From Wenzhouxiangella sp. XN79A (GTDB taxonomy: Bacteria; Pseudomonadota; Gammaproteobacteria; Xanthomonadales; Wenzhouxiangellaceae): DNA of 64,000 nt. A program made the position numbers and the translations under genes. The stretch covers positions 1 to 64,000 of the forward strand of contig NZ_JAAWWS010000139.1 in the NCBI RefSeq assembly GCF_012272825.1. Direction: 5' to 3'. Below are positions 24,964-34,100 of this stretch, piece after piece. The first letter of the stretch is position 1. Every line of letters starts with the position of its first letter. Under the pieces are notes generated by a model that made no database searches, had not been told where the DNA came from, and saw only the letters and a program-made list of their open reading frames with translations.

Positions 24964-27288
24964 TCAATCGGACGCTGCAGCCGTGATCCGGGCCGGAGGC
25001 GTCAGACCGCCGTCCTCGGTCAGCAGGATTTCACCGAACCGGATGGCCCCGGGGCTGACGTTGGAGATGGTGATCGTAAGTTCCTGGGTATCCACCGGCA
25101 CCTCGATCGGATCGATCTCGAGGCCGTCGGCGAAGATGAAGTCGCTGCGGGCATCGAGGCTGAACGAGGACGGCGTCACCAGGATGTCCATGCCGGCGCC
25201 GTCGGTGGTGACCGTCCAGGCGGTCGGGAAGTCCCGGCCGGCCCGGACCGTGCGCGTAAAGGTGCACTCCGGCGAACAGTCCATGTCGCGCACCGACGGC
25301 AGGTTCAACATCCGCACGTCACCGCCGGCGGCCGGATTGGCGGCCAGGAAGTTGTCGAAGATTTCGTCCATCACCAGGCCGGCCAAGGCGGCCGCGGTCA
25401 GGTCGACCCGGCCGGACCCGACATCATCCCAGTCCCACGGTGTGACCCCGTCTTCCTTGGTTCCCGAGTCGCCGGTCGCCGTCATCTGCAGGGCCGATTT
25501 GACTTCCATCGGCCCCCAGTCCGGCTGTGCCTGTCGCACCAGCAGGGCCGCGCCGGCGACATGGGGGCTGGACATCGACGTCCCACTGAGGACCCCGTAC
25601 TGGGTCGGATCGGCAACGGCCGCATAGATTCCGACACCGGGTGCCGTGATGTTGGGCTTCTGCAGGTTCTGCAGCGGTGCCTGCGACGGTCCGCGCAGGC
25701 TGAAGTCGGCCAGCACGTCGCCCGGACTCGCGATCAGGTCGAAGTCCATCGTCGCCGTGGTCGGGTTGAGGTCGACGAAATCGGCAATCGCCTGGCCCGG
25801 CGCCTGCTGGATGCTGTAGGCCGGCACCGCGTCCTGACCCGGTGTCGACATGCTGATGGTGCCGGTGGTGTTGTTCCAGATGATGACCATGTCGGCACCG
25901 GCGGCCGCGGCGTTGTTGATCTTGGTCGTGAACGCACAGCCTCCGCGCTGGATCAGCGCGACTGCGCCGTCGAAGAAACTGGCCGGGAAAGCGACCGCAC
26001 CGGCCACCGGCGGGTCGGCATTTTCGCAGCCCTCGATGCCGGCGGGCTGGGCCGTGTCTCGCCGGATCGGGTGGTCGATCAGCTGCGAGCCGATCGGCGA
26101 ATTGCTGCCCGGCAGCATGTCGACCGCCTGGGTCGCCGGCGGCGGCGAGCCCGGCCCGGTGACCGACATGACGCCTTCGAAATCGCCATCGCGAGTCGAT
26201 GCTGCCACGCTCATGACCCAGGGCCCGTAGTGATTGACTTCACCGACCGGGTCCGGTGTACCGGCCCGGGTGTTGCCGGCAGATGCCGCAACGAAGATTC
26301 CCGCGTCCACCAGATCGAGCTTGCGCCGATCGTTATCGACCCACGGATTGTTCCCGCCAGAGATCGAGAAGTTCATGACATCGACGTCCCCGTCGAGCAG
26401 GATCGTCGACATGGCCGCCTGGATATCGAACCCCGGGCAGCTGTCCGGGCAGGTGTTGTACGTCCGGATGTGCGCACAGGGCGCCACGCCGGACATCTGG
26501 TCGAAGGGCTCGGGAATCGTCGGTGCGGGGTCGGCCGTCTCGTCGATCAGGTTACCGGCCACCGTGCTGGCCGTATGACTCCCGTGGCTTCCGCTTGCGC
26601 CTTCCGGATCGGGGCCGTTGCAGCGCCCGCCGATGGTGCCGTCATCCGTCGAGGAGCAATCGAGCGCCGCGAGCAGCTTGCTCGGCGTACCCCCCACGCC
26701 GAACCCGCAGGACGGGTCATCGGCGTACATCGGGTGGTCCAGGTTCACGCCGGAGTCGATCACGCCCGCCACCATGCCTTCGCCCCGATACTGCCCCGGC
26801 TGCGGCGCAGCGGTTCCATCCCACAGGCTTGCCGCACCGATGAATCCCGGTCCGCGATAGGTGTCCAGTTCGTAGAGCCGCTCGCGCTCCACCGAGCGCA
26901 CGTCCGGAAGCGACCGAACTCGCTCCGCCTCGGCCTGCGTCAGGCGAACGCCGATCGCGTTGGACATCACGAGAAAATGATGCGAGGCCTCGACCTGACG
27001 TCCGACCGCGAGCGAGATCCGATCGAGCGCGTCGGCCTGTTGGGTCGCCAGCTCGCTCTGCGCGCTGAGGAATTCGGCCGAACGAGTTGCGGCCGCCTGA
27101 CCCTTTCGTGGCAGCAGGCCGCGCTGCAACAGCCCATCGTCACCGAGTGTGACCAGGTAGCGATACCGACCCTGCTCGTCGGCCGGAGACAATTCGTTGT
27201 TGGCGAACGACGCCATGGGAGCCAGCAGTGCGGCTGCCGCAATCAGAGCCACCCATGGCGCTGTTCGACGGAAATTCGGAGTTTTCAT
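24964..27288 (-). CDS. Secreted subtilisin-like serine protease (S8) with inserted PA domain
   Basis: A 774-residue exported protease. A Sec signal ends near A29 (MASFAN), and a propeptide-like inhibitor I9 region runs to about 145. The catalytic domain has Asp178 in GVIDSGVNLDHP, His235 in SGSHGSHTAS and Ser571 in SGTSMSSPHVAGAAL. A protease-associated (PA) domain is inserted between His and Ser (about 390-510, with CENADPPVAGAVAFP and ALIQRGGCAFTTK). A C-terminal beta-rich domain follows (about 640-774). Cysteine pairs suggest disulfides. It stands alone with its own terminator and is divergent from the lysC-lysA gene. It is probably a nutrient-scavenging exoprotease. Confidence 0.93.
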   Translation of the reverse strand: MKTPNFRRTAPWVALIAAAALLAPMASFANNELSPADEQGRYRYLVTLGDDGLLQRGLLPRKGQAAATRSAEFLSAQSELATQQADALDRISLAVGRQVEASHHFLVMSNAIGVRLTQAEAERVRSLPDVRSVERERLYELDTYRGPGFIGAASLWDGTAAPQPGQYRGEGMVAGVIDSGVNLDHPMYADDPSCGFGVGGTPSKLLAALDCSSTDDGTIGGRCNGPDPEGASGSHGSHTASTVAGNLIDETADPAPTIPEPFDQMSGVAPCAHIRTYNTCPDSCPGFDIQAAMSTILLDGDVDVMNFSISGGNNPWVDNDRRKLDLVDAGIFVAASAGNTRAGTPDPVGEVNHYGPWVMSVAASTRDGDFEGVMSVTGPGSPPPATQAVDMLPGSNSPIGSQLIDHPIRRDTAQPAGIEGCENADPPVAGAVAFPASFFDGAVALIQRGGCAFTTKINNAAAAGADMVIIWNNTTGTISMSTPGQDAVPAYSIQQAPGQAIADFVDLNPTTATMDFDLIASPGDVLADFSLRGPSQAPLQNLQKPNITAPGVGIYAAVADPTQYGVLSGTSMSSPHVAGAALLVRQAQPDWGPMEVKSALQMTATGDSGTKEDGVTPWDWDDVGSGRVDLTAAALAGLVMDEIFDNFLAANPAAGGDVRMLNLPSVRDMDCSPECTFTRTVRAGRDFPTAWTVTTDGAGMDILVTPSSFSLDARSDFIFADGLEIDPIEVPVDTQELTITISNVSPGAIRFGEILLTEDGGLTPPARITAAASD

Positions 27289-27501
27289 GGTCTAGTGGAT
27301 CCTCAGTTTCATGCGAAGATTGCTTGCTCCATCAACCGTACCCTGCGTCCACGGTCGACGTTCAGCGCCGGCAGAGTGGGTCGAGCCGGGCCGGAACCCT
27401 GCAGCATGTTGCCGCAAGCAGGCGATCGGTGCAACTGATACCGATTGCGGTGGTCAGTCCCAAACCCCTGCCAGCATACCGACAACCCGAGGTTGAACGC
27501 G

Positions 27502-30147
27502 ATGACAGATGTGAAGCCCGCCCAGCCGCTCGATGCCACGCCCGGAAACGGGCCGATTCAGTGGCGGGTGCTGAAATTCGGCGGCAGCTCCGTGGCCACC
27601 GCCACGGGCTGGGACCGGATCGCCGACGCCGCGCGCGCCGCGGCCGGGGAAGCCCGCCGGTTCGTGATCGTGGTGTCGGCACTCAAGGGCGTGACCGACC
27701 GGCTCGAGCAGGCGGTCCGGGCCCTGGAGGGGCGATCGCCCGAGGCCACCGCCGCGCTGATCGATGAGCTGCGCGACCGGCACGCGCGGCTGGCCCGGGC
27801 CACGGGCATACAGTCCGGGGCACTGGACCCGCTGCTCGACGACCTGGCCGCGGCCCTTCGCGAACAGGCCGCAGCACCCGAAGACGCCCGCCATGGGGCC
27901 CGGGTTCTCGGCTTTGGCGAACTGCTCAGCAGCCGGCTCGGCCACGCCATCCTGGCCGCGCAGGGTGTCGCGGTGGACTGGCTCGACAGCCGCGAGGTGC
28001 TGCGTGCCGATGACGACAGCCGACGCAACGAGCGCGCCCGCTGGCTTTCGGCCGACTGCACCGTGGCGCCGGATCCCGCCTTCGCGGCCGCGCTGGGCGA
28101 TCGCGGAGCGGCCTGGATCGCGCCGGGATTCATCGCCCGCGGCGAGAACGGCGACACCGTGCTGCTCGGCCGCGGCGGCTCCGACGTCAGCGCCGCGCTG
28201 ATCGGCACCCGGCTCGGCGCGGAACGGGTCGAGATCCATTCCGACGTGCCCGGCCTGTTCACCGCCGACCCGCGTCGCATTCCGGCCGCCAGGCTGCTCA
28301 GGAACGTCAGCTACCGCGAAGCCATGGAGCTGGCCGCGATGGGCGCCAAGGCGCTGCATCCGCGCGCGCTGATCCCGCTGAAACGCCACCGGATCCCGCT
28401 GTGGCTGTGCCAGACCGAGCGGCCCGACATCGACGGCACCCGGATCACGCCCGAAGCCCACGAGCACGGCGCCCAGGTCAAGGCCATCGTCCAGCGCCGC
28501 GGCATCACGCTGGTCACCATGGAAGGCCTGGACATGTGGCAGCAGGTCGGTTTCCTGGCCGACGTGTTCGGCGTGTTCCGCGATCACGGGCTGTCGGTCG
28601 ACCTGGTTTCCACCTCCGAATCCAACGTCACCGTCACCCTGGATCCCGGCGCCAACCCGACCGACCGCGCCACGCTGGACCGGCTGGCTGCCGACCTGGG
28701 CCGGTTCTGCCAGGTCGACGTCCGCAGCGACTGCGCCAGCGTCAGCCTGGTGGGCCTGGGCATCCGCACGATCCTGCACCGCATCGGCCCGGCCCTGGAG
28801 GTGTTCGAACAGCGCCGGATCTTCCTGGTCAGCCAGGCCGCCAACGACCTGAACCTGACCTTCGTGGTCGAAGCCCGCCACGCCGAGAAGCTGGTCCAGC
28901 AGCTGCACCAGCAGATCATCCCGGGCGGGGTCGGCGGTGACTCGGTGTTCGGCCCCAGCTGGGACCGGCTCAACCGCGACGAGGCCGCGATCCGGGCCGT
29001 CCCGCCGTGGTGGTCGCAGCGGGCCGACGACCTGCTCGAAACGCTCGGCGACGACGACGCGGCCTATGTCTACGCGCTCGACCAGGTGCGCGCCGCGGCC
29101 GCTCGGCTGAAGACGCTGCGCACCGTCGACCGGGTGCTGTACTCGATGAAGGCCAACCCGCATCCCGATCTGCTGCGCGCGATCGTCGGCGAGGGCCTCG
29201 GCGTGGAGTGCGTGTCGATGGCCGAGGCGCGCCACGTGCTCGCCGCCGTGCCGGAACTGGCCGCCGAGGACCTGCTGCTGACCCCGAACTTCGCGCCGCG
29301 GGCCGAGTACCGCGAAGCGCTGGACGCCGGCATACCGCTGACCATCGACAACCCGTGGCTCCTCGAGCACTGGGGCGCCGACCTGGCTGGTCGCTCGGTG
29401 TTCCTGCGGATCGACCCGGGCTCGGGCCTGGGGCATCACAAGATGGTCCGCACGGCCGGATCCAACGCCAAGTTCGGCGTGCCGCTGGACGAACTGGAAC
29501 GCACGCTCCGGCTGGCCCGCGCCCACGACATCACGATCCGCGGCCTGCATGCCCATACCGGCTCCGGCATCCTGCACCCCGACAACTGGGAGCGCAGCCT
29601 CGAGGTGTTGACCGGCATCGCCACCGAGCTTCCCAGCGTCGAGGTGATCAACCTCGGCGGCGGGCTCGGCGTGCCCGACCGCAGCGACGAGCTGCCGCTG
29701 GACCTGATGGCGCTGGACGCCGGCCTGGCCCGGATCAAGCGGGCGCTGAACCGCGACGTGCAGATCTGGCTCGAGCCCGGGCGCTACCTGGTCGCCGCCG
29801 CCGGCGTGCTGCTGGCCCGCGTGACCCAGCTCAAGGGCAAGGGCGAGGTCCGCTATGTCGGCGTGGCCACCGGCATGAACTCGCTGATCCGGCCGGCGCT
29901 GTACGGGGCCTGGCACGAGATCGTCAACCTGAGTCGACTCGGCAAGGCCGGCGAACACGCCTACAACGTGGTCGGCCCGATCTGCGAGACCGGCGATGTG
30001 CTCGGCCTGGACCGCCTGTTGCCCGAGAGCCGCGAGGGCGACGTGCTGCTGATCGCGAATGCAGGCGCCTACGGGGCGGCGATGGCCTCGCGCTACAACC
30101 TGCGCGAGCCCGCCGTGGAGAAGGTCATCGACGCCGAGCGTCGGTAG
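27502..30147 (+). CDS. Bifunctional aspartate kinase / diaminopimelate decarboxylase
   Basis: Carries the first and last steps of lysine synthesis in one 881-residue chain. Residues 20 to about 470 are aspartate kinase: KFGGSS (K25), RGGSDVSAALIG, HSDVPGLFTADPR, then two ACT domains (VTMEGLDMWQQVGFL and SLVGLGIRTILHRIG). Residues about 520-880 are the PLP-dependent decarboxylase: PLP lysine in LYSMKANPHP (K550), HAHTGSGI, NLGGGLGVPD, LEPGRYLVA and GPICETGDVL. This fusion is typical of Xanthomonadales. The ATG at 27502 has GAGG 9 bases upstream. Lysine feedback through the ACT domains on the kinase could be coupled to decarboxylation in the same polypeptide, which is inference. Confidence 0.95.
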   Translation: MTDVKPAQPLDATPGNGPIQWRVLKFGGSSVATATGWDRIADAARAAAGEARRFVIVVSALKGVTDRLEQAVRALEGRSPEATAALIDELRDRHARLARATGIQSGALDPLLDDLAAALREQAAAPEDARHGARVLGFGELLSSRLGHAILAAQGVAVDWLDSREVLRADDDSRRNERARWLSADCTVAPDPAFAAALGDRGAAWIAPGFIARGENGDTVLLGRGGSDVSAALIGTRLGAERVEIHSDVPGLFTADPRRIPAARLLRNVSYREAMELAAMGAKALHPRALIPLKRHRIPLWLCQTERPDIDGTRITPEAHEHGAQVKAIVQRRGITLVTMEGLDMWQQVGFLADVFGVFRDHGLSVDLVSTSESNVTVTLDPGANPTDRATLDRLAADLGRFCQVDVRSDCASVSLVGLGIRTILHRIGPALEVFEQRRIFLVSQAANDLNLTFVVEARHAEKLVQQLHQQIIPGGVGGDSVFGPSWDRLNRDEAAIRAVPPWWSQRADDLLETLGDDDAAYVYALDQVRAAAARLKTLRTVDRVLYSMKANPHPDLLRAIVGEGLGVECVSMAEARHVLAAVPELAAEDLLLTPNFAPRAEYREALDAGIPLTIDNPWLLEHWGADLAGRSVFLRIDPGSGLGHHKMVRTAGSNAKFGVPLDELERTLRLARAHDITIRGLHAHTGSGILHPDNWERSLEVLTGIATELPSVEVINLGGGLGVPDRSDELPLDLMALDAGLARIKRALNRDVQIWLEPGRYLVAAAGVLLARVTQLKGKGEVRYVGVATGMNSLIRPALYGAWHEIVNLSRLGKAGEHAYNVVGPICETGDVLGLDRLLPESREGDVLLIANAGAYGAAMASRYNLREPAVEKVIDAERR

Positions 30148-30212
30148 CGGACCGGGCCGGCAGGGATTGCTGTAGGCTTTCCGGGAGTTCCCCAGAATCG
30201 ATTCGAGCACGC

Positions 30213-32114
30213 ATGGCCGATCAGTACCAAGCTTCCGACATCGAGGTCCTCCAGGGCCTGGAACCGGTCCGCCGGCGACCGGGCATGTACACCGAGACGA
30301 CCCGGCCCAACCACCTGGTCGCCGAGGTCGTCGACAACGCCGTCGACGAGGCGCTGGCCGGCCATGCCCGCCGGATCGACGTGGTGCTCGACGAGGACGG
30401 ATCGGTGCAGGTCAGCGACGACGGCCGCGGCATGCCGGTCGATCCGCACCCGGAGCACAAGCTGCCCGGTGTGGAGCTGATCCTGACCCGGCTGCACGCC
30501 GGCGGCAAGTTCTCGGGCAGGAACTACACCTTCTCCGGCGGTCTGCACGGCGTCGGCGTGTCGGTGGTCAACGCGCTGTCGAGGCGGCTGGAATGCCGGA
30601 TCCGCCGGGGCGGCCAGGAATACGCCATTGCCTTTGCCTCCGGCGAGACCGCCGAGCCGCTCGAGGTCGTCGGCAGCGTCGGCAAGCGCAACACCGGCAC
30701 GTCGGTCCGGTTCTGGCCCGACCCCGGCTACTTCGACTCGCCGAACATCTCGCGTCCGCGACTCAAGCACCTGCTGCGGGCCAAGGCCATCCTGTGCCCG
30801 GGCCTGACCATCACGCTCGAAGATCGCCAGCAGGGCGGTGCCACCGGCGAACGGATCGAGTGGTACTACGAAGACGGCCTGACCGACTACCTGACCGAAT
30901 CGCTGGCCGAGCTGGAACGGGTGCCCGAATCCCCGTTCGTCGGCACGTTCAGCGGCGAGGACACCGAGGCGGCCTGGGCGCTGGCCTGGGTGCCCGAGGG
31001 CGAGCTGGTCACCGAGAGCTACGTCAACCTGATCCCGACCCCGCAGGGCGGCACCCACGTCAACGGACTGCGGACCGGGCTGATCGAGGCGCTGCGCGAG
31101 TTCTGCGACATCCGCAACCTGCTTCCCCGCGGTGTGCGGCTGGCGCCGGAAGACGCCTGGGAGCGGCTGAGCTTCGTGCTATCGGTGAAGCTGCGCGAGC
31201 CCCAGTTCTCGGGCCAGACCAAGGAGCGGCTGTCCTCCCGCGAGGCCTCGAGCTTCGTGTCCGGCCTGGTCAAGGACGCCTTCTCGCTGTGGCTGAACCG
31301 GAACACCACCGACGGCGAGGCGATCGCCCGGCTGGCCATCGAGCATGCCGTCAAGCGTAGCAAGGCACGCAAGCAGGTGGCCCGGCGCAAGGTCACCGCC
31401 GGCCCCGCCCTGCCCGGCAAGCTGGCCGACTGTGCATCGACCGATCTCGAGGAAACCGAGCTGTTCCTCGTCGAAGGCGACTCGGCCGGCGGCTCGGCCA
31501 AGCAGGCCCGCAACCGCGAGTTCCAGGCCATCATGCCGCTGCGGGGCAAGATCCTGAACACCTGGGAAACCGACCCCGGCCAGGTCCTGGCCAGCCAGGA
31601 GATCCACGACCTGGCCATCGCGATCGGCGTCGATCCGGGCAGCGACGACCTGAGCAAGTTGCGCTACGGCAAGATCATCGTGCTGGCCGATGCCGATTCC
31701 GACGGCCTGCACATCGCCACCCTGCTCTCGGCACTGTTCCTGCGCCACTTCCGGGCGCTGGTCGATGCCGGCCGCATCTTCATCGCGATGCCGCCGCTGT
31801 ACCGCATCGACGTCGGCAAGCAGACCTTCTACGCACTGGACGCCGGCGAGCGTGCAGGCCTGATGGCGCGTATCCAGGCCGAGGGCATGAAAGGCAAGGT
31901 GTCCGAGACCCGTTTCAAGGGCCTCGGCGAGATGAACCCGCTGCAGCTGCGTGAATCGACCATCGATCCCGACACCCGCCGCCTGCTGCAGCTGACCGTC
32001 GACGACGACGCGGTAACGCAGGAACTGATGGACATGCTGCTGGCCCGCAAGCGCTCGGGCGATCGGCGCGCCTGGCTGGAAACCCACGGCAACCTGGCCG
32101 ACGTCCCGCTCTGA
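30213..32114 (+). CDS. parE: DNA topoisomerase IV subunit B
   Basis: ATPase subunit of the decatenating type II topoisomerase. The 633-residue protein starts YQASDIEVLQGLEPVRRRPGMY and has the GHKL ATP site (EVVDNAVDEAL, DDGRGMPV, GGLHGVGVSVVNALS) and the TOPRIM motifs (LVEGDSAGGSA, LADADSDGLHI). It ends in the short ParE C-terminus, without the extra domain of GyrB. The ATG at 30213 gives the expected N-terminus. parC is not in the window. It follows lysC-lysA by 65 bp. Confidence 0.96.
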   Translation: MADQYQASDIEVLQGLEPVRRRPGMYTETTRPNHLVAEVVDNAVDEALAGHARRIDVVLDEDGSVQVSDDGRGMPVDPHPEHKLPGVELILTRLHAGGKFSGRNYTFSGGLHGVGVSVVNALSRRLECRIRRGGQEYAIAFASGETAEPLEVVGSVGKRNTGTSVRFWPDPGYFDSPNISRPRLKHLLRAKAILCPGLTITLEDRQQGGATGERIEWYYEDGLTDYLTESLAELERVPESPFVGTFSGEDTEAAWALAWVPEGELVTESYVNLIPTPQGGTHVNGLRTGLIEALREFCDIRNLLPRGVRLAPEDAWERLSFVLSVKLREPQFSGQTKERLSSREASSFVSGLVKDAFSLWLNRNTTDGEAIARLAIEHAVKRSKARKQVARRKVTAGPALPGKLADCASTDLEETELFLVEGDSAGGSAKQARNREFQAIMPLRGKILNTWETDPGQVLASQEIHDLAIAIGVDPGSDDLSKLRYGKIIVLADADSDGLHIATLLSALFLRHFRALVDAGRIFIAMPPLYRIDVGKQTFYALDAGERAGLMARIQAEGMKGKVSETRFKGLGEMNPLQLRESTIDPDTRRLLQLTVDDDAVTQELMDMLLARKRSGDRRAWLETHGNLADVPL

Positions 32115-32143
32115 CCGTTCGAGCGCCCCGCCCCGGCGTGCGC

Positions 32144-32299
32144 TCAGATCGATCCCATCCAGTTCAGCCAGGCCCAGGCCCACAGCGCGACCCCAGCCAG
32201 GCCGAGTGCATCACGCATCAGCGCGGGCAACAGGACGCGGCAACGCTCCCATCGGCTGCGAGCATCGGTTTCGTTCCGGGTGCACAGGGCGTGTCCCAT
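32144..32299 (-). CDS. Small single-helix membrane protein, hypothetical
   Basis: A 51-residue frame on the strand opposite parE, in the gap before phoU. A charged N-terminal half (TRNETDARSRWERCR) is followed by one hydrophobic, tryptophan-rich stretch, LGLAGVALWAWAWLNWMGSI, reaching the C-terminus and suggesting an inner-membrane helix. The ATG at 32299 has GGAG 6 bases before it, the main reason to believe it; an in-frame ATG at 32311 is also open. I recognise no family. It might be a chance frame in GC-rich DNA. Confidence 0.45.
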   Translation of the reverse strand: MGHALCTRNETDARSRWERCRVLLPALMRDALGLAGVALWAWAWLNWMGSI

Positions 32300-32463
32300 G
32301 TCGATCTCCATCGTTGAACGTGGAGACCAGCGTGGCGGCTGCCCTTCTCAGAACTCGAGAATACCGAAGCCGGGAGCAGACGTCAGGGACGAGGGGCGAG
32401 CCTGCCGTGGATCGAGGTCGATACTCGCTCCTGGTCGCTCGCCCGGGCTTCGTTCGATCGGAC

Positions 32464-33177
32464 CTATTCTTCGGTCACCTGCCGGACGAACTCCGACGCC
32501 GTTTCGTGGCGCAGGTCGCGGCCTTCGACCAGGTAGACGATGTACTCGCCGAGGTTCTTGCAGTGGTCGCCGATGCGTTCCAGGGCCTTGGCGATCAGCA
32601 GCGCATCGAGGATGCGCCGGATGCTCTTGGCGTCTTCGACCATGTAGGAGTAGTACTGGCGAAAGATCGCCTCGTAGTCCTGGTCGACCTTCTTGTCCTG
32701 CTGGATGATCTCCACGGCGGTTTCCGGGGCCATCCGGGTGAACCCGTCCAGGCCCTTGCGCAGCATGCCGAGCACGGTCACGCCCATCTGCTCGAGTTCG
32801 CGGTAGTCGTTGCGCGGCCGGTGCAGGTCGGCCAGCGCGATCGCCCAGCGCGCGATCTTCTCGGCCTCGTCGCCGATCCGCTCCAGGTCGGAGATGGCCT
32901 TGATGATGGCGAAGATCAGGCGCAGGTCGCTGGCCGTGGGCTGGCGGCGGGCGATGATCAGGGTGCATTCCTCGTCGAGGCTCTTCTCGATGGCGTTGAC
33001 CCGATCGTCGGCCTGGATGACCCGCTCGGCCAGGGCCGTGTCGCCGCTGACCACGGCGCGGACGGCGTTCTGCAGCATCTCCTCGACCATGCCCCCCATC
33101 GACATCATCTTCTGACGGAGATTCTCCAGTTCCTGGTTGAACTGGCGCGAGATGTGCTGATCGAAATTCTTTTCCAT
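32464..33177 (-). CDS. phoU: Phosphate-specific transport system accessory protein PhoU
   Basis: Cytosolic helical protein that links the Pst transporter to PhoR and silences the Pho response when phosphate is plentiful. The 237 residues contain two three-helix PhoU repeats. Metal-cluster-type acidic motifs ERIGDEAEKIA (first repeat) and ERIGDHCKNLGEYIVYLVEG (second repeat) are intact. An AGGAGG-like site precedes the ATG. It is the last gene of the phoB-to-phoU run, 55 bp after pstB. Confidence 0.96.
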   Translation of the reverse strand: MEKNFDQHISRQFNQELENLRQKMMSMGGMVEEMLQNAVRAVVSGDTALAERVIQADDRVNAIEKSLDEECTLIIARRQPTASDLRLIFAIIKAISDLERIGDEAEKIARWAIALADLHRPRNDYRELEQMGVTVLGMLRKGLDGFTRMAPETAVEIIQQDKKVDQDYEAIFRQYYSYMVEDAKSIRRILDALLIAKALERIGDHCKNLGEYIVYLVEGRDLRHETASEFVRQVTEE

Positions 33178-33232
33178 GCCTGGATTCCTCCTGCGGCGCG
33201 TGCGGTCCCGACGGACGCGGAAGCAGCGCCGT

Positions 33233-34087
33233 TCAGCCGTAGCGGCCGGTGATGTAGTCCTCGGTCGCCTTGCGCCGGGGATTGGTGAACAGTCTGGCGG
33301 TATCGTCGAATTCGATCAACTCGCCCATGTACATGTAGGCGGTGAAATCCGATACGCGCGCGGCCTGCTGCATGTTGTGGGTCACGATCACGATGGTGTA
33401 GTCGTTCTTCAGTTCCTGGATCAGCTCCTCGACCTTGGCCGTGGAAATCGGATCCAGCGCCGAACACGGCTCGTCGAGCAGGATGACTTCGGGCTCGATC
33501 GCGACGGCCCGGGCGATCACCAGGCGCTGCTGCTGGCCGCCCGACAGGCCGAAGGCGTTGTCGTCGAGCCGATCCTTGACTTCGTCCCACAACGCGGCGG
33601 CGCGCAGCGATCGCTCGACGACCTCGGCCAGCCGCCGCTTGTCGTTGACGCCCTGCAGGCGTAGCCCGTAGGCGACGTTCTCGAAGATCGACTTCGGAAA
33701 CGGATTCGGCTTCTGGAACACCATGCCGACCCGCCGGCGATGCTCGGCGACATCGACGTCGCGATCGTGGATGTTCTTGCCGTCGATCAGGATCTCGCCT
33801 TCGATGCGGCAGATGTCGATCAGGTCGTTCATCCGGTTGAAGCAGCGCAGCAGGGTCGACTTGCCGCAGCCGGACGGGCCGATGAACGCGGTCACGCGAT
33901 TGTGCGCGATCTTGAGATTGACGTTCTTCAGCGCCTGGTCGTTGCCGTAGTACAGGTCCAGGTCCCGCACCTCGATGCAGACCTTCTCCCGCTTGATGTC
34001 CAGGGTCTGGCGGTTCTCGTCGAACAGGCCCGACGAGACCGATCCAGCGTCGCTGCCCCGGGGTTCGTTGCTTGCGCTCGTTTCCAT
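33233..34087 (-). CDS. pstB: Phosphate ABC transporter ATP-binding protein
   Basis: ATPase of the high-affinity phosphate importer. The 284 residues hold Walker [10 protein letters not shown], the PstB-specific CFNRMNDLI, the signature [15 protein letters not shown], Walker [14 protein letters not shown] and the H loop in [13 protein letters not shown]. The first 35 residues form a low-complexity extension absent from short PstB proteins. It starts 13 bp after pstA. Confidence 0.97.
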   Translation of the reverse strand: METSASNEPRGSDAGSVSSGLFDENRQTLDIKREKVCIEVRDLDLYYGNDQALKNVNLKIAHNRVTAFIGPSGCGKSTLLRCFNRMNDLIDICRIEGEILIDGKNIHDRDVDVAEHRRRVGMVFQKPNPFPKSIFENVAYGLRLQGVNDKRRLAEVVERSLRAAALWDEVKDRLDDNAFGLSGGQQQRLVIARAVAIEPEVILLDEPCSALDPISTAKVEELIQELKNDYTIVIVTHNMQQAARVSDFTAYMYMGELIEFDDTARLFTNPRRKATEDYITGRYG

Positions 34088-34100
34088 AGTCGTTCTCGCT

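Noticed and set aside
27454-30210. Very long open frame on the strand opposite the fused lysine gene
   Set aside because: The translation is low-complexity and rich in Gly, Gln, Arg and Asp with no family motif, whereas the plus strand has clear kinase and decarboxylase motifs throughout. In GC-rich DNA antisense frames stay open by codon bias.
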